Part shown: piece by piece, positions 15,001 to 22,685 of the stretch
Position numbering within the stretch: position 1 is the stretch's first letter
Layout of the letters: each line of letters starts with the position of its first letter
Assembly (NCBI GenBank): GCA_041743835.1
Contig: JBGTLW010000068.1
Coordinates: forward strand, 1-27,890
From: JBGTLW01 sp041743835
GTDB taxonomy: Bacteria; Planctomycetota; Phycisphaerae; Phycisphaerales; Phycisphaeraceae
Reading direction: 5' to 3'
DNA: 27,890 nt
Position numbers and translations under genes: made by a program
Notes under the pieces: generated by a model
Seen by the model: the letters and a program-made list of their open reading frames with translations, nothing else
The model's database searches: none
Told to the model about the DNA's origin: nothing

Positions 15001-15423
15001 CAACGCATAATCATCCTTGCTGCAGCCCTGGCTTTCTTCACCTTCGTCGGCTACATCACCAAGTAACAAACGACGACCAGCACCACCGGCAAAGCCGCCG
15101 AACCCGCCCGCGTCATCACCGCACGCGACTACCAAGTCCTACGTCTAGTGGGCGGCGACACCTTCTGGATCGAGTGCTACGGGGAGCAGACTAAGGTCAG
15201 AATCTCCAACATCGACACCCCCGAGCGGGGCCACCCCGACTACCACCGGGCCACCGAAGCCCTCCGCCACGTAATCGAAGACAGCACTATCGCCATCGCC
15301 TTCAATGACCCCAAGGGCAAGAGGGATAACTGGGGCAGGCTGCTATGTGAGGTAAGCGTTGACGGCCAAAACGTCGGCGAGGCGATGATTGCAATGGGGC
15401 TGGCCGAGCGGTGGGGAAAATGA
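15001..15423 (+). pseudogene. Secreted thermonuclease (SNase-like) gene with in-frame TAA
   Basis: ATG 15001 opens a signal-anchor (MQRIIILAAALAFFTFVGYI) that meets TAA at 15067-15069 or one codon earlier, after TK. The same frame then reads through TTTSTTGKAAEPARVITARD into a staphylococcal-nuclease fold: LVGGDTFWIECYGEQTKVRI, SNIDTPERGHPDYHRATEAL, DNWGRLLCEVSVDGQNVGEA and MGLAERWGK. Asp of GDTF, Arg/Glu of DTPE and Arg of WGRLL match the nuclease's metal and catalytic positions. The stop separates the export signal from an intact catalytic domain; a GTG at 15148 could make a shorter cytoplasmic product. A nonsense mutation is the simplest reading; readthrough or sequencing error cannot be excluded. 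Confidence 0.75.
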
Positions 15424-15430
15424 CTGTCCA

Positions 15431-15616
15431 CTAAGCATTCTCCATCGGCCGGGCCTGCTGAACGCCAGTAATGCCAGGGTCTACCGGCTTCATCGGCACA
15501 TACTCTGCGCCGCCCTTCTTAACAATTGTAGGTTCTGGCTGGGGGCGGGTGGATGGAGGAGGAGTTTGAGGTTGCTCACCACTGCCGCCTTGCTTTCCGG
15601 GCTGTTGCTTTGTCAT
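15431..15616 (-). CDS. Small proline-rich protein, 61 aa
   Basis: The product (MTKQQPGKQGGSGEQPQTPP, then PPSTRPQPEPTIVKKGG) is rich in Pro, Gln and Lys, probably disordered, and has no signal or membrane segment. Its ATG is 9 nt after the stop of the membrane-protein gene upstream on the same strand, so they form a pair. The junction is a near-perfect inverted repeat (15614-15632). It may be a cytoplasmic partner of the membrane protein. No family recognised. Confidence 0.45.
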   Translation of the reverse strand: MTKQQPGKQGGSGEQPQTPPPSTRPQPEPTIVKKGGAEYVPMKPVDPGITGVQQARPMENA

Positions 15617-15632
15617 ATAGGTGACCTATGTG
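15614..15632 (-). promoter_or_regulatory. Inverted repeat spanning a stop/start junction
   Basis: ATAGGT-G-ACCTAT (15617-15629) is a perfect palindrome with one central base, extended outward with one mismatch pair to 19 bp. It encloses the stop codon of the membrane protein, the AGG of the next ribosome site and the next ATG. It could be an operator or an RNA fold that couples translation of the two genes. Confidence 0.45.
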
Positions 15633-16177
15633 AGAAGAGTTGTAATGAAGTACGTTACTGCTTGGAACAGTAATGCTACCGCCGAGGCTCTAAGGCATCT
15701 CGTAACTGGAACTAGAAAACGATACCGAACTTGGTTTTGTTCATTGTTCACACTGCTGCAAGCACAGTAGCTTTTATATATCTTCGCTGCAGTCTCACTT
15801 CTTGCAATCTTTGCCGAATTACAATAGGTATATCCAAAGCTCTGTAGTTCGCCAACACGAAACTCTTCCCACTCTCGGTGATAGTGCAGTGGAACGACAT
15901 CAGCATAATCTGTCGGCCCCTGCTTCCACGCGAGCCAGACGAATGCCAAAACTGTAAACAACCAGACGGCACATAATGCTATCCAATGGATGACGAATAT
16001 ATAGAGCGGGGGCGGCGACTGAATGTTCAGATTTACAACAGCCAAGCTGCCCGCAAGTATCAGCGTCCCCACAGTGACACTGGCACAGATCTGTGCGCGG
16101 ATTGCCAGTCGCGTACGCTCTTTTTCGTTGTAATCCTCGATGGCAAGCTCAAGCATTTTCTCGTCGGTAATCCGCAT
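15626..16177 (-). CDS. Membrane protein with two N-terminal and one C-terminal helices, 183 aa
   Basis: From ATG 16177 the product begins MRITDEKMLELAIEDYNEKE. It has a helical-hairpin pair of membrane segments (CASVTVGTLILAGSLAVVNL and YIFVIHWIALCAVWLFTVLAF), a cytoplasmic-looking region with Tyr/His/Trp and several Cys (LHYHREWEEFRVGELQSFGY, YCACSSVNNEQ), and a C-terminal hydrophobic helix (ASAVALLFQAVTYFITTLLT). A 2TM module following an amphipathic N-terminal helix is the layout of SLATT-type membrane effectors, but I see no firm sequence match. An ATG at 16213 would add 12 residues; neither has a strong ribosome site. Confidence 0.6.
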   Translation of the reverse strand: MRITDEKMLELAIEDYNEKERTRLAIRAQICASVTVGTLILAGSLAVVNLNIQSPPPLYIFVIHWIALCAVWLFTVLAFVWLAWKQGPTDYADVVPLHYHREWEEFRVGELQSFGYTYCNSAKIARSETAAKIYKSYCACSSVNNEQNQVRYRFLVPVTRCLRASAVALLFQAVTYFITTLLT

Positions 16178-16296
16178 TATGGTGACTCTAGTCGAACAGG
16201 CCTGTATATGCATAAAAGTGTACTCGACCGAGGATAATCAGACAATAGTCTGCCAAGCGCAGGTTATCCCTGATATAGAGCCCTTATCGCAGCGGC

Positions 16297-16324
16297 TTGA
16301 AGTACGGACAATGTTTGGTATCAT
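16297..16324 (+). promoter_or_regulatory. Putative umuDC promoter, possibly leaderless
   Basis: TTGAAG (16297-16302) and TATCAT (16319-16324) are 16 nt apart. The GTG start of umuD (16331) is 7 nt after the -10 and has no ribosome site, so the transcript may begin at or next to the start codon. A short imperfect symmetry (GGACA-A-TGTTT) between the boxes is a possible LexA site, but it matches no consensus that I can name. Confidence 0.45.
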
Positions 16325-16330
16325 GTCGCG

Positions 16331-16684
16331 GTGACTCAACCCAAACTCCCAACCCTACCCCTTCGCCACTTTGGCTCAATCGCTGCGGGCTTCCCGTCGC
16401 CAGCCCAAGGCTACGAGGATGAGCCACTTGATCTCAACAGTCTGCTCATCCGTCACCCCGCAGCGACGTTTTTCTACAGGGTCCGCGGTGATAGCCATCG
16501 CGCTGATGGCATCCTTGACGGCTCAATCCTGGTGGTGGATCGCAGTGTGAAGCCCGCTGCTGGACGCTTTGTCATCGCGGATTGGCACGGTGAACGCCAA
16601 GTCTGCCGTATGCCAGCGTTCCTCGATGGCGGCGACCAACTGCAGGTCTGGGGCACCGTCACCGGCGTGATCACGAGGCTGTAG
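16331..16684 (+). CDS. umuD: UmuD-like SOS protein lacking the catalytic lysine, 117 aa
   Basis: UmuD is the self-cleaving partner of the error-prone polymerase UmuC, and RecA-stimulated cleavage activates it. The sequence follows the family: IAAGFPSPAQGYEDEPLDLN contains the cleavage site (Ala19-Gly20), and LLIRHPAATFFYRVRGDS has the nucleophile Ser55. In E. coli the general base Lys97 lies 37 residues after Ser60; the residue 37 after Ser55 here is Cys92 (GERQVCRMPAF). The usual Met after GDS is His. The C-terminal strand region is also about 15 residues shorter than usual. Self-cleavage is thus doubtful. Start is GTG 16331, chosen by homology. It ends 2 nt before umuC. Confidence 0.85.
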   Translation: MTQPKLPTLPLRHFGSIAAGFPSPAQGYEDEPLDLNSLLIRHPAATFFYRVRGDSHRADGILDGSILVVDRSVKPAAGRFVIADWHGERQVCRMPAFLDGGDQLQVWGTVTGVITRL

Positions 16685-16686
16685 CC

Positions 16687-18003
16687 ATGTACGCACTGGT
16701 GGATGCCAACAGCTTCTACGCCTCGGTTGAGCAGGTCTTTGACCCCGACGCTGCCGGCCGTCCTGTCGTCGTGCTGTCCAACAACGACGGCGTGGTTGTG
16801 GCTGCCTCAAAGGACGCCAAAGCGTTGGGGCTGGAGATGTTCAGGCCCTACTTCCAGATCAAGCACCTGCTGCGTGGTCATCACGTCAAGGTCTATTCCA
16901 GCAACTACACGCTCTACGACGACATGAGCCGCCGGCTTGTGGACATCTACCGCACGCACGCCGAGTTGGTTGAGGTGTACAGCATCGATGAGTGCTTCCT
17001 CACCCTTGGCGATCTACCCGCACGCCGGCTGATGCACTGGGGCCGGCGTCTGCGTGAACAGGCACACCAGTGGACCGGCATCCCGGTGGGTGTCGGTATT
17101 GCTCCCACCAAGACATTGGCCAAGCTCGCCAACCACATGGCCAAGCGTGCCCCGATGCCCGGAAGTCCGCCAGGTGTTTGTGCGCTCAAGTCGCCTCATG
17201 CCATTGATGTGGCGTTGGGTCGTATCTCGCTACGCGACCTCTGGGGTGTGGCTGGGGGTACGGTCAGGCGTCTGGCTGCCCTCGGGGTCACCACGCCTCT
17301 ACAACTGCGTGACGCGGACCCTAACCGTGTGCGTGAACACTGCGGGGTGGTGGGTCAACGGCTGGTCTTGGAACTGCGTGGCGAGTCGTGTATCGCCCTG
17401 GAAGACCGTGTGCCAGACCGTAAGACGGTCTGCGTCTCCCGCTCGTTCAACCGCACCATCACCAGCATCGAGCCGCTGCGTGAGGCGGTGGTGACCTTCG
17501 CGTCTCAGGCCGGGGTGAAGCTTCGTCGGCAAGACCTGGCTGCGGGGGCATTGCTGGTGTTCATCCAGACCGATCAGCACGCTCCCCCGGAAGTGGAGCA
17601 GTACGGCAACTCGGCGGGGCTGCGGTTTACCGTGGCCACCTTCGACAGCCGCGAGTTGGCTCACGCTGCGACGCGGTGTCTGGACCGGGTCTATCGGCCT
17701 CAGCACGCCTACAAGAAGGCTGGCGTCCTGCTGCTGGACCTCAAGAAGAGGCAGCGGGTTCAGCCGGGGCTGTTCGACAAGCAGGACCGGGTGAAGGCCC
17801 ACCGCCTGATGACAGTCATGGACCGGATCAACCACGACCACGGCCCCGGCCCCGGAAGACTCCGCCTTGGGGCCGCGTCACCCTTCCAGCTTGAACCGTG
17901 CAGAACTTGGCACCTGCGGAGCGACCACCGCTCGCCACGCTACACCACACGATGGGATGAGCTGCCGGTTGCTCGGGCGCTTACCATAAGTAAAGCGCAT
18001 TGA
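16687..18003 (+). CDS. umuC: DNA polymerase V catalytic subunit UmuC (Y-family), 438 aa
   Basis: This is a translesion DNA polymerase that copies damaged templates after SOS induction. The palm domain has MYALVDANSFYASVEQVFDP (first catalytic Asp) and EVYSIDECFLTL (Asp-Glu pair), followed by GIPVGVGIAPTKTLAKLANH and the helix-hairpin-helix thumb (LRDLWGVAGGTVRRLAALG). The little-finger region includes VSRSFNRTITSIEPLREAVV. QPGLFD near residue 360 resembles the QxxLF sliding-clamp-binding motif. Length agrees with UmuC (about 420). ATG 16687 is 2 nt after umuD, so translation is coupled. It is probably functional even if its UmuD partner is odd. Confidence 0.93.
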   Translation: MYALVDANSFYASVEQVFDPDAAGRPVVVLSNNDGVVVAASKDAKALGLEMFRPYFQIKHLLRGHHVKVYSSNYTLYDDMSRRLVDIYRTHAELVEVYSIDECFLTLGDLPARRLMHWGRRLREQAHQWTGIPVGVGIAPTKTLAKLANHMAKRAPMPGSPPGVCALKSPHAIDVALGRISLRDLWGVAGGTVRRLAALGVTTPLQLRDADPNRVREHCGVVGQRLVLELRGESCIALEDRVPDRKTVCVSRSFNRTITSIEPLREAVVTFASQAGVKLRRQDLAAGALLVFIQTDQHAPPEVEQYGNSAGLRFTVATFDSRELAHAATRCLDRVYRPQHAYKKAGVLLLDLKKRQRVQPGLFDKQDRVKAHRLMTVMDRINHDHGPGPGRLRLGAASPFQLEPCRTWHLRSDHRSPRYTTRWDELPVARALTISKAH

Positions 18004-18024
18004 ACATAATAAGGCTACCCGGAC

Positions 18025-19065
18025 CTAATGTGTGTATGCGGCGGGGGCCAAATCTGGCCATGGGTCAACAAATACAACCTTGCGTCCAGTGGCGTGCTCG
18101 AACTGTGTGGCGGACATCATGTCGGCCGAGGCGATGCCCAGGGCCGCTTCAATGTCATCCCGATCCTGATCATCCAACTCGCGATCGAACACCATGACGG
18201 GCAGGCCGTCGGGACCGTGTTCGAGCCGAGCTGCGGCAAGTTTGGGCTTGCCACGCTGGCTCTTGTTGTTGTCGGCGAGCTTGTTGCCCTTGGGCTTGCC
18301 ACCGGTTTGCAGGCCGTTGACTGGTTTCTTAGCCGCCTGCTTGGCACCCCCACCACCCGCGGGGGCCGGTGCAGCGGGCGGGGCCAACTTTGCTGCCAAC
18401 TTCGCCTGCTTCTCAGCCTGCTCCCCAGCCAATATGGTGGACTGCAACTGCTCGCCCAAGAACAACCCCTCGTCATGCAGTTTCTTCTGCTCCTCCATGC
18501 GCTTCTTGATCGTTGGGAAGTGGTAGCCCAAGGTCTCAACCGCGGTGCGGACGTCGATCATCCCATCACGAACCATCTGCGTGAGTACTTGGCGGAAGGT
18601 CGCCTCGTCACGCATGTTCAGCGGGTCGAAGGTGACCTTCACCCGCCACTTGACAGCCAGGGCGGTCTTGAGCAACTCAACTTCGCGGTGGGCGAACTCG
18701 AGGAAGATCTCCTGACCGTTGACCACCCGCTCTTCGAGACCTTTGAAACTCAGCACGTTGTTGCCGATGGAGCCTGAGACCTGGCCGGTGCCGGTGAACA
18801 GGGGGAGGATGCCGTAGGCGGTGCGAATCTCATCGTTGACGAACGAGTACTTCTTCTCATTGAGCAGCTCACCCACCTCTGGCTGAATCCACTCGAGTTG
18901 AAGGGTGTGGTTCCAGAACAGGGTGAGTGTCTTCGTTGGGTTGGCGAAGAGCCCTGCCAGATTCTTCATCTCCTGCGGGTCGGTGACGGGGAACATGTCG
19001 TTGCCTATGGTGACTTTGAGGATGCGGTTCTTGACGGAGCAGGAGCATGAGATGCTTGAGCATAT
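18025..19065 (-). pseudogene. 5'-truncated phage portal-like protein
   Basis: The frame is open from about 19110, but family-like sequence starts near 19065 with NRILKVTIGNDMFPVTDPQE and continues LFWNHTLQLEWIQPEVGELL, TGTGQVSGSIGNNVLSFKGL and VNGQEIFLEFAHREVELLKT. It then has DEATFRQVLTQMVRDGMID, an Ala/Gly/Lys linker (APAGGGGAKQAAKK) and an acidic C-terminus. This is the stem and C-terminal clip region of a tailed-phage portal, the ring through which DNA is packaged. The N-terminal wing region and a start codon are absent, and no terminase or capsid gene is near. It is therefore a prophage relic. Stop TAG at 18025-18027. Confidence 0.65.
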
Positions 19066-19154
19066 TGTGTTACCCCCCGCACACCGTGTAACCCTGACGC
19101 TTGAAGACACCCCTCACACCCCATGCGCCCCCATCCCATGCCCAACCTCCACCC

Positions 19155-19171
19155 CTCACACAGAGTGTGAG
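19155..19171 (+). repeat. Perfect inverted repeat CTCACAC-AGA-GTGTGAG
   Basis: It has seven-base arms and a three-base spacer, with no T-run on either side, so an operator or protein-binding site is as likely as a terminator. Confidence 0.6.
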
Positions 19172-19196
19172 TCAATGGCGCATAGTAAATACTTAC

Positions 19197-19207
19197 ACCA
19201 CAGTGGT
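19197..19207 (+). repeat. Short inverted repeat ACCAC-A-GTGGT
   Basis: It has five-base arms around one base, 25 nt after the larger inverted repeat, in the same candidate origin segment. Confidence 0.45.
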
Positions 19208-19307
19208 ACGATAGCACATCGTCCGCCGCTGATGTTGCGCGCCGGTTGGCTAAAAAACGCTCTTATGTCAAGGCCAAATCAAGAAGTCCAAAACCGCGGT
19301 TCATCAA

Positions 19308-19317
19308 GTAATATTAC
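19308..19317 (+). repeat. Palindrome GTAATATTAC containing the TAATATTAC nonanucleotide
   Basis: TAATATTAC (19309-19317) is the nick-site nonanucleotide at rolling-circle origins of geminivirus-type CRESS replicons. Here it is 80 nt beyond the 3' end of a HUH Rep gene. A chance match is possible in AT-rich DNA. Confidence 0.35.
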
Positions 19318-19396
19318 ATTTGGGTGCAATTAATAAGTCGGTATAGTTATTGAATAGTAGCTTTGCTTATGCAGCTGTAGATAAGAAAAGGTTAGT

Positions 19397-19954
19397 TTAA
19401 GCCGCATAAGATTGAAAGCATGAAGCGGCAATGTTATAGTCTAGAAAAGTATTTATGTCTTCAAGTCGCTTTGCGACGTATACGGCAGCGCGATCGGGGA
19501 ACTCGATAGTCTCAATTACGCATTGGCCGCGCCCAAAGCCTCCGAATCGGCGTGGCGTTCGCCACAGCGTTTCAAAACCGTTCAGGTCATACGCCGACGT
19601 TGCGTCACGCGGGCAGCCCGTGAGGGCGTGCAGGTGGTACCCGCCGTCCCTAAAGCGTTCCGCCACAACGACATAGCGAATCGGCTCTGGCGATGCGTCG
19701 ACTACTGAAGCGGCCGGGCAGACGTTGATTCCCATTGAAAGTCCAGCACTCACCGCTACCGGCGCGTGGACTAACTGTGCCTCGACGCGCGCTAGCATCT
19801 CACGAAAATCGGCCAGCAGCGGTCCCGGATCTGCGCACCGACCGCGGGGGGTTAGGCTCATAATTGTGTCTACCCCTGCGGCCAGGAAGGATTGTGCATA
19901 ACGCAACACCACCGGCGAAACGCTATGGCTAGAGTACGTTGGCTGTAACTGCAT
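19397..19954 (-). CDS. HUH-type rolling-circle Rep-like protein, 185 aa
   Basis: Start ATG 19954 has a good GCAGGAGAAAG site. Three HUH landmarks are in order: VDTIMSLTPRG (motif I-like strand, residues 28-38), FRDGGYHLHALTG with the metal-binding His107-x-His109, and AAVYVAKRL with the nucleophile Tyr159 and Lys162. Such enzymes nick one strand at an origin and stay joined to the 5' end through Tyr, starting rolling-circle replication of small plasmids or ssDNA phages. At 185 residues it holds only the nickase domain, with no helicase. The wHTH gene upstream on the same strand is a likely partner. I infer a replication or mobilisation role; a Rep-derived transposase is an alternative. Confidence 0.7.
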   Translation of the reverse strand: MQLQPTYSSHSVSPVVLRYAQSFLAAGVDTIMSLTPRGRCADPGPLLADFREMLARVEAQLVHAPVAVSAGLSMGINVCPAASVVDASPEPIRYVVVAERFRDGGYHLHALTGCPRDATSAYDLNGFETLWRTPRRFGGFGRGQCVIETIEFPDRAAVYVAKRLEDINTFLDYNIAASCFQSYAA

Positions 19955-20255
19955 CTGTCTTTCTCCTGCCCCAAATGGGATAGTTCTGCTTGCTATGGAT
20001 TATAACGGCTAGATGGCCTGGAATTGACCATGACACTGCAAAAAACTTCATGTTGTGTGCCGCACGAACGACTGTTGTTGCTCGCACATATATACATCGG
20101 CATTGTGGTGGGGTCAGCGATACCAATATTCTTGTGACATGACGCTGTATTTCTCCGATCCTCCCGCCGACTCGACTTGCCGGATCGGCAATGTCGATCA
20201 GTGCATGCCAACGCAGAGCGGCAATAATGTGCCTATGGCTATTGTCATCCAAACA

Positions 20256-21191
20256 TTACTTGTACGATATGGCACGCATTTTGGCTACCTCCTCGTGCAG
20301 CCACGCCTTACCGTAGCTCAACATCTCCCTAGCTTGCGCGATAACGAGATTATTGCCCAGCGTCGTCTCATCTAACTCAAGCGATTCGCCCAAAGGTGCG
20401 AGCCTGCAGCGGATCAGATCCCACAAGCCCCTGCGATGGTCCGGCAAGTAAGTGATCAGTAGTTGCAAGTCGATTGAGGACATTGTGCTGCGGAGCGTGT
20501 TAATGTCGCGAAAAATTCTTTGGAATGAGTTGGGCAGACCCGAACCAAAACCCAGCATAGTCCGGTACGTGGCAACCCTACACCACCACAAACCGCCGAT
20601 TTGCTGGTCCGTGAGCGAGGCGAATGCATTGCTGGGTAGAAACTTGCCTCCGGAATCAAGCTCACATTCTGTGGTCCAGTTTGTAGGCGCGGGAGGAAAC
20701 TCCAGGGCTAGTTGTTGGATGTTGTTCGACGCGGGATGGCCAACCGCCTGGGAGCCGAACAACAGGTACGCGATTAGTTGATCTAAGTCGGTCGAGATCA
20801 TTTGGAGTTGGTCATCAGTCAGTCGGAGGTGCAAAGCTGAATCCGCTGTGGGTAGTTCGGGTGATGGTGGGTTGGCACAGTAGCCGGGGGCTTTGTCATA
20901 TACCCATTTCGAGGTGTTTTGCACGGAATACTGGTTAGGTTTTCCGCTCCGCTGCTCCACAGCGATAACCCCCATCGACACCAACGACGCAATCGCTTTG
21001 CGTGCTGTACGCATATCCACAGCTGCGTCCGCAGCAATCTCGGCCAAGGTAGGCTCGGTGGTGCGGCATGCTGAGTGGACCCTGGCCGCTAGCGCAAGCA
21101 GAACGGACGCAGATTGGTGTTTGCCTAAGTGAGCCAATAGCAACTGAATAGCTGCTGGCACTTGGAGTTGATCGGTCAGATCGTTCTGCAT
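20256..21191 (-). CDS. Winged-helix replication-type protein, 311 aa
   Basis: I use the ATG at 21191 (MQNDLTDQLQVPAAIQLLLA) with CGGAG 6 nt before; the frame extends 61 codons upstream but that part does not look like protein. Residues about 45-105 form a winged helix: EPTLAEIAADAAVDMRTARK, then AIASLVSMGVIAVEQRSGKP and NQYSVQN, typical of phage O/plasmid replication initiators and some regulators. The C-terminal 200 residues are helical, with several Trp and no motif that I know. It is 300 nt upstream of the HUH Rep gene on the same strand, suggesting a replication module. A plain transcriptional regulator remains possible. Confidence 0.65.
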   Translation of the reverse strand: MQNDLTDQLQVPAAIQLLLAHLGKHQSASVLLALAARVHSACRTTEPTLAEIAADAAVDMRTARKAIASLVSMGVIAVEQRSGKPNQYSVQNTSKWVYDKAPGYCANPPSPELPTADSALHLRLTDDQLQMISTDLDQLIAYLLFGSQAVGHPASNNIQQLALEFPPAPTNWTTECELDSGGKFLPSNAFASLTDQQIGGLWWCRVATYRTMLGFGSGLPNSFQRIFRDINTLRSTMSSIDLQLLITYLPDHRRGLWDLIRCRLAPLGESLELDETTLGNNLVIAQAREMLSYGKAWLHEEVAKMRAISYK

Positions 21192-21953
21192 AGGGCTCCG
21201 GGGGTCACACAGCCAAGTTGGTCCAAACGAACAGATGAGGCCCAACGCGTACGCGAGCCATGTGAGTGTCTTCCAAACTAAGTTTCGGCATAGTGGCGAC
21301 AAATACTGTAGATGGATTCTGCGACTGTGGGAGGGGAGAACAGGGTGGGGAATGAGACACCCATGCCTCGACAAGGTGAGACCAAGAGGGATTAATGTGA
21401 CCTCTACTACAACCTATCCAAGGCCGACGCCCCCGGCCTGCCCCGCTGCCATGTGTGATGGGATGAGCGGGGAAGGCTGGCCGATGCGTCCTGCGGGATC
21501 GAGCCGTCCCAGTAGCCGGAAGGTACTGCACGAACGAAGCGAGGCCGGGTGTCAGATGGGTGTGAGGCATGTTCCCACTCCTGGCGCATCCGCTCGCGGG
21601 TGATGCCTCGGGCCGGTGGCCACCTTAGGTCTGCTCAAACACCGCGAAGCATGCCAACGGCGCGCCGCTCGGCTGGATCAACTCGGCTGGGCCGGGCTAT
21701 TGCGGCCGTTGAAGTGGGTTGGCAGTCTGCGATCTTCAGATTACAATGTCCATAAACCCCGCTCCCGTAAGCGCCTCACGGCCGACCGGGCGTTTATCAG
21801 GCTTTGGAAGTCCGATATTGGGGGGCTTGTGTCGCGTGTATTACGAACTCCACTTGTTTTCTGCGAATCGCGTACTATGCAGAGTGCCAAAAAACCGACA
21901 CAGTCGTTCCCAGGCAACCATATGGGAATGCAAAGTGTGTCCGCAGCAAGCGC
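21192..21953 (-). other. Long stretch without a convincing gene
   Basis: Several open frames of 60-120 codons exist on both strands, but none shows family resemblance and their starts lack ribosome sites. The middle (21400-21650) is GC-rich with a tryptophan/serine-rich frame on plus and nothing I can name. It probably holds the promoter of the winged-helix gene, decayed coding DNA, or both. Confidence 0.4.
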
Positions 21954-22673
21954 TTAGGACTGGTTGTCGGGCGGAACCTTCAATGAAAATGGCGTGAAGT
22001 TTGTGCGGTGGTCATAGACGTCAATACCTTCAGCCCGCTTCAGCCAACCGACGACTGCGTAAGTAAGTGGTGTCGCCGCTGCTTCGTAAAGCACCTTAAA
22101 AAGGTAGCCTGACCATACAGCAGTGATGAGAACCGGCGTGGGATAGACGCCCGTTAAGGCGATAGCGACGAATACGATAGTATCAAGCAGCTGCCCAACC
22201 ACCGTTGATCCGATCGTACGAGCCCAGAGATGCTTGCCCTTTGTATAGATCTTCATCTTGGCCATGACAAAAGAATTTGCGAATTCTCCGACCCAGTATC
22301 CAACTATGGAACCGAGCACTATGCGCGGAACTAGATGAAACACGCTTGCAAATGCATCCTGATTTTCCCAGCCCGGCGCTGGAGGGAGCATCACGATAAT
22401 TTGCATGAATAGTGCCATAAATCCACTAGCCACAAAGCCCGTCCAAATGACTTGCCTGGTACGTGCGTAGCCCCAAATCTCTGTGAGTACGTCGCCTGCG
22501 ATGTAGGTCACAGGGAAGAGCAGAATTCCTCCGGTAAAAATGAATGGTCCAATCGGGATGAGTTTCTGCGCCGCGATATTCGATATCAATAAGCAAGCAA
22601 CGAAGAGTGACGCAACAACTGCGAAGTACTTTGATCCGCGAGGGTAGAAATTCGCTTGGTCACGCAAGATCAT
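21954..22673 (-). CDS. yhhQ: Queuosine precursor transporter (YhhQ family), 239 aa
   Basis: This inner-membrane carrier of the DUF165/VUT family imports the 7-deazaguanine precursors preQ0/preQ1 for queuosine in tRNA. The sequence has the family's course: ASLFVACLLISNIAAQKLIP, then FTGGILLFPVTYIAGDVLTE with the conserved FP-x-Y-x-xxDxLTE, and IWGYARTRQVIWTGF. Next come LGSIVGYWVGEFANSFVMAK, the highly conserved LWARTIGSTVVGQLLDTIVF, and FKVLYEAAATPLTYAVVGWL. Length is normal. AAAGGAA precedes ATG 22673. It ends a three-gene operon after an XRE regulator (12 nt gap). Confidence 0.92.
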   Translation of the reverse strand: MILRDQANFYPRGSKYFAVVASLFVACLLISNIAAQKLIPIGPFIFTGGILLFPVTYIAGDVLTEIWGYARTRQVIWTGFVASGFMALFMQIIVMLPPAPGWENQDAFASVFHLVPRIVLGSIVGYWVGEFANSFVMAKMKIYTKGKHLWARTIGSTVVGQLLDTIVFVAIALTGVYPTPVLITAVWSGYLFKVLYEAAATPLTYAVVGWLKRAEGIDVYDHRTNFTPFSLKVPPDNQS

Positions 22674-22685
22674 GGCCTTGTTCCT

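Larger units (their letters stand above)
19066..19396 (+). other. AT-rich gene-free segment, candidate replication origin
   Basis: No gene is seen. The left part is C-rich with several GTGT/ACAC blocks and two perfect inverted repeats (19155-19171 and 19197-19207). The right part (from about 19240) is AT-rich and contains the palindrome GTAATATTAC (19308-19317). CCAAA and TTTGG, about 27 nt apart, flank it and could form a weak stem. A HUH Rep gene ends at its right edge. An origin role is inferred from this grouping. Confidence 0.35.

Noticed and set aside
15001..15066. A 22-aa secreted peptide gene of its own
   Set aside because: The same frame continues into the thermonuclease after one stop, so a broken single gene is simpler.
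18028..18777. 249-aa plus frame opposite the portal relic
   Set aside because: Antisense shadow; the minus frame matches portal proteins.
19929..20252. 107-aa minus frame between the winged-helix and Rep genes
   Set aside because: Starts with TTG with no ribosome site, overlaps the Rep start, and has no family resemblance; it could be real only if homologues appear.
21616..21957. 113-aa plus frame in the gene-poor stretch
   Set aside because: Arg/Ser-rich, no ribosome site, ends inside the transporter gene.
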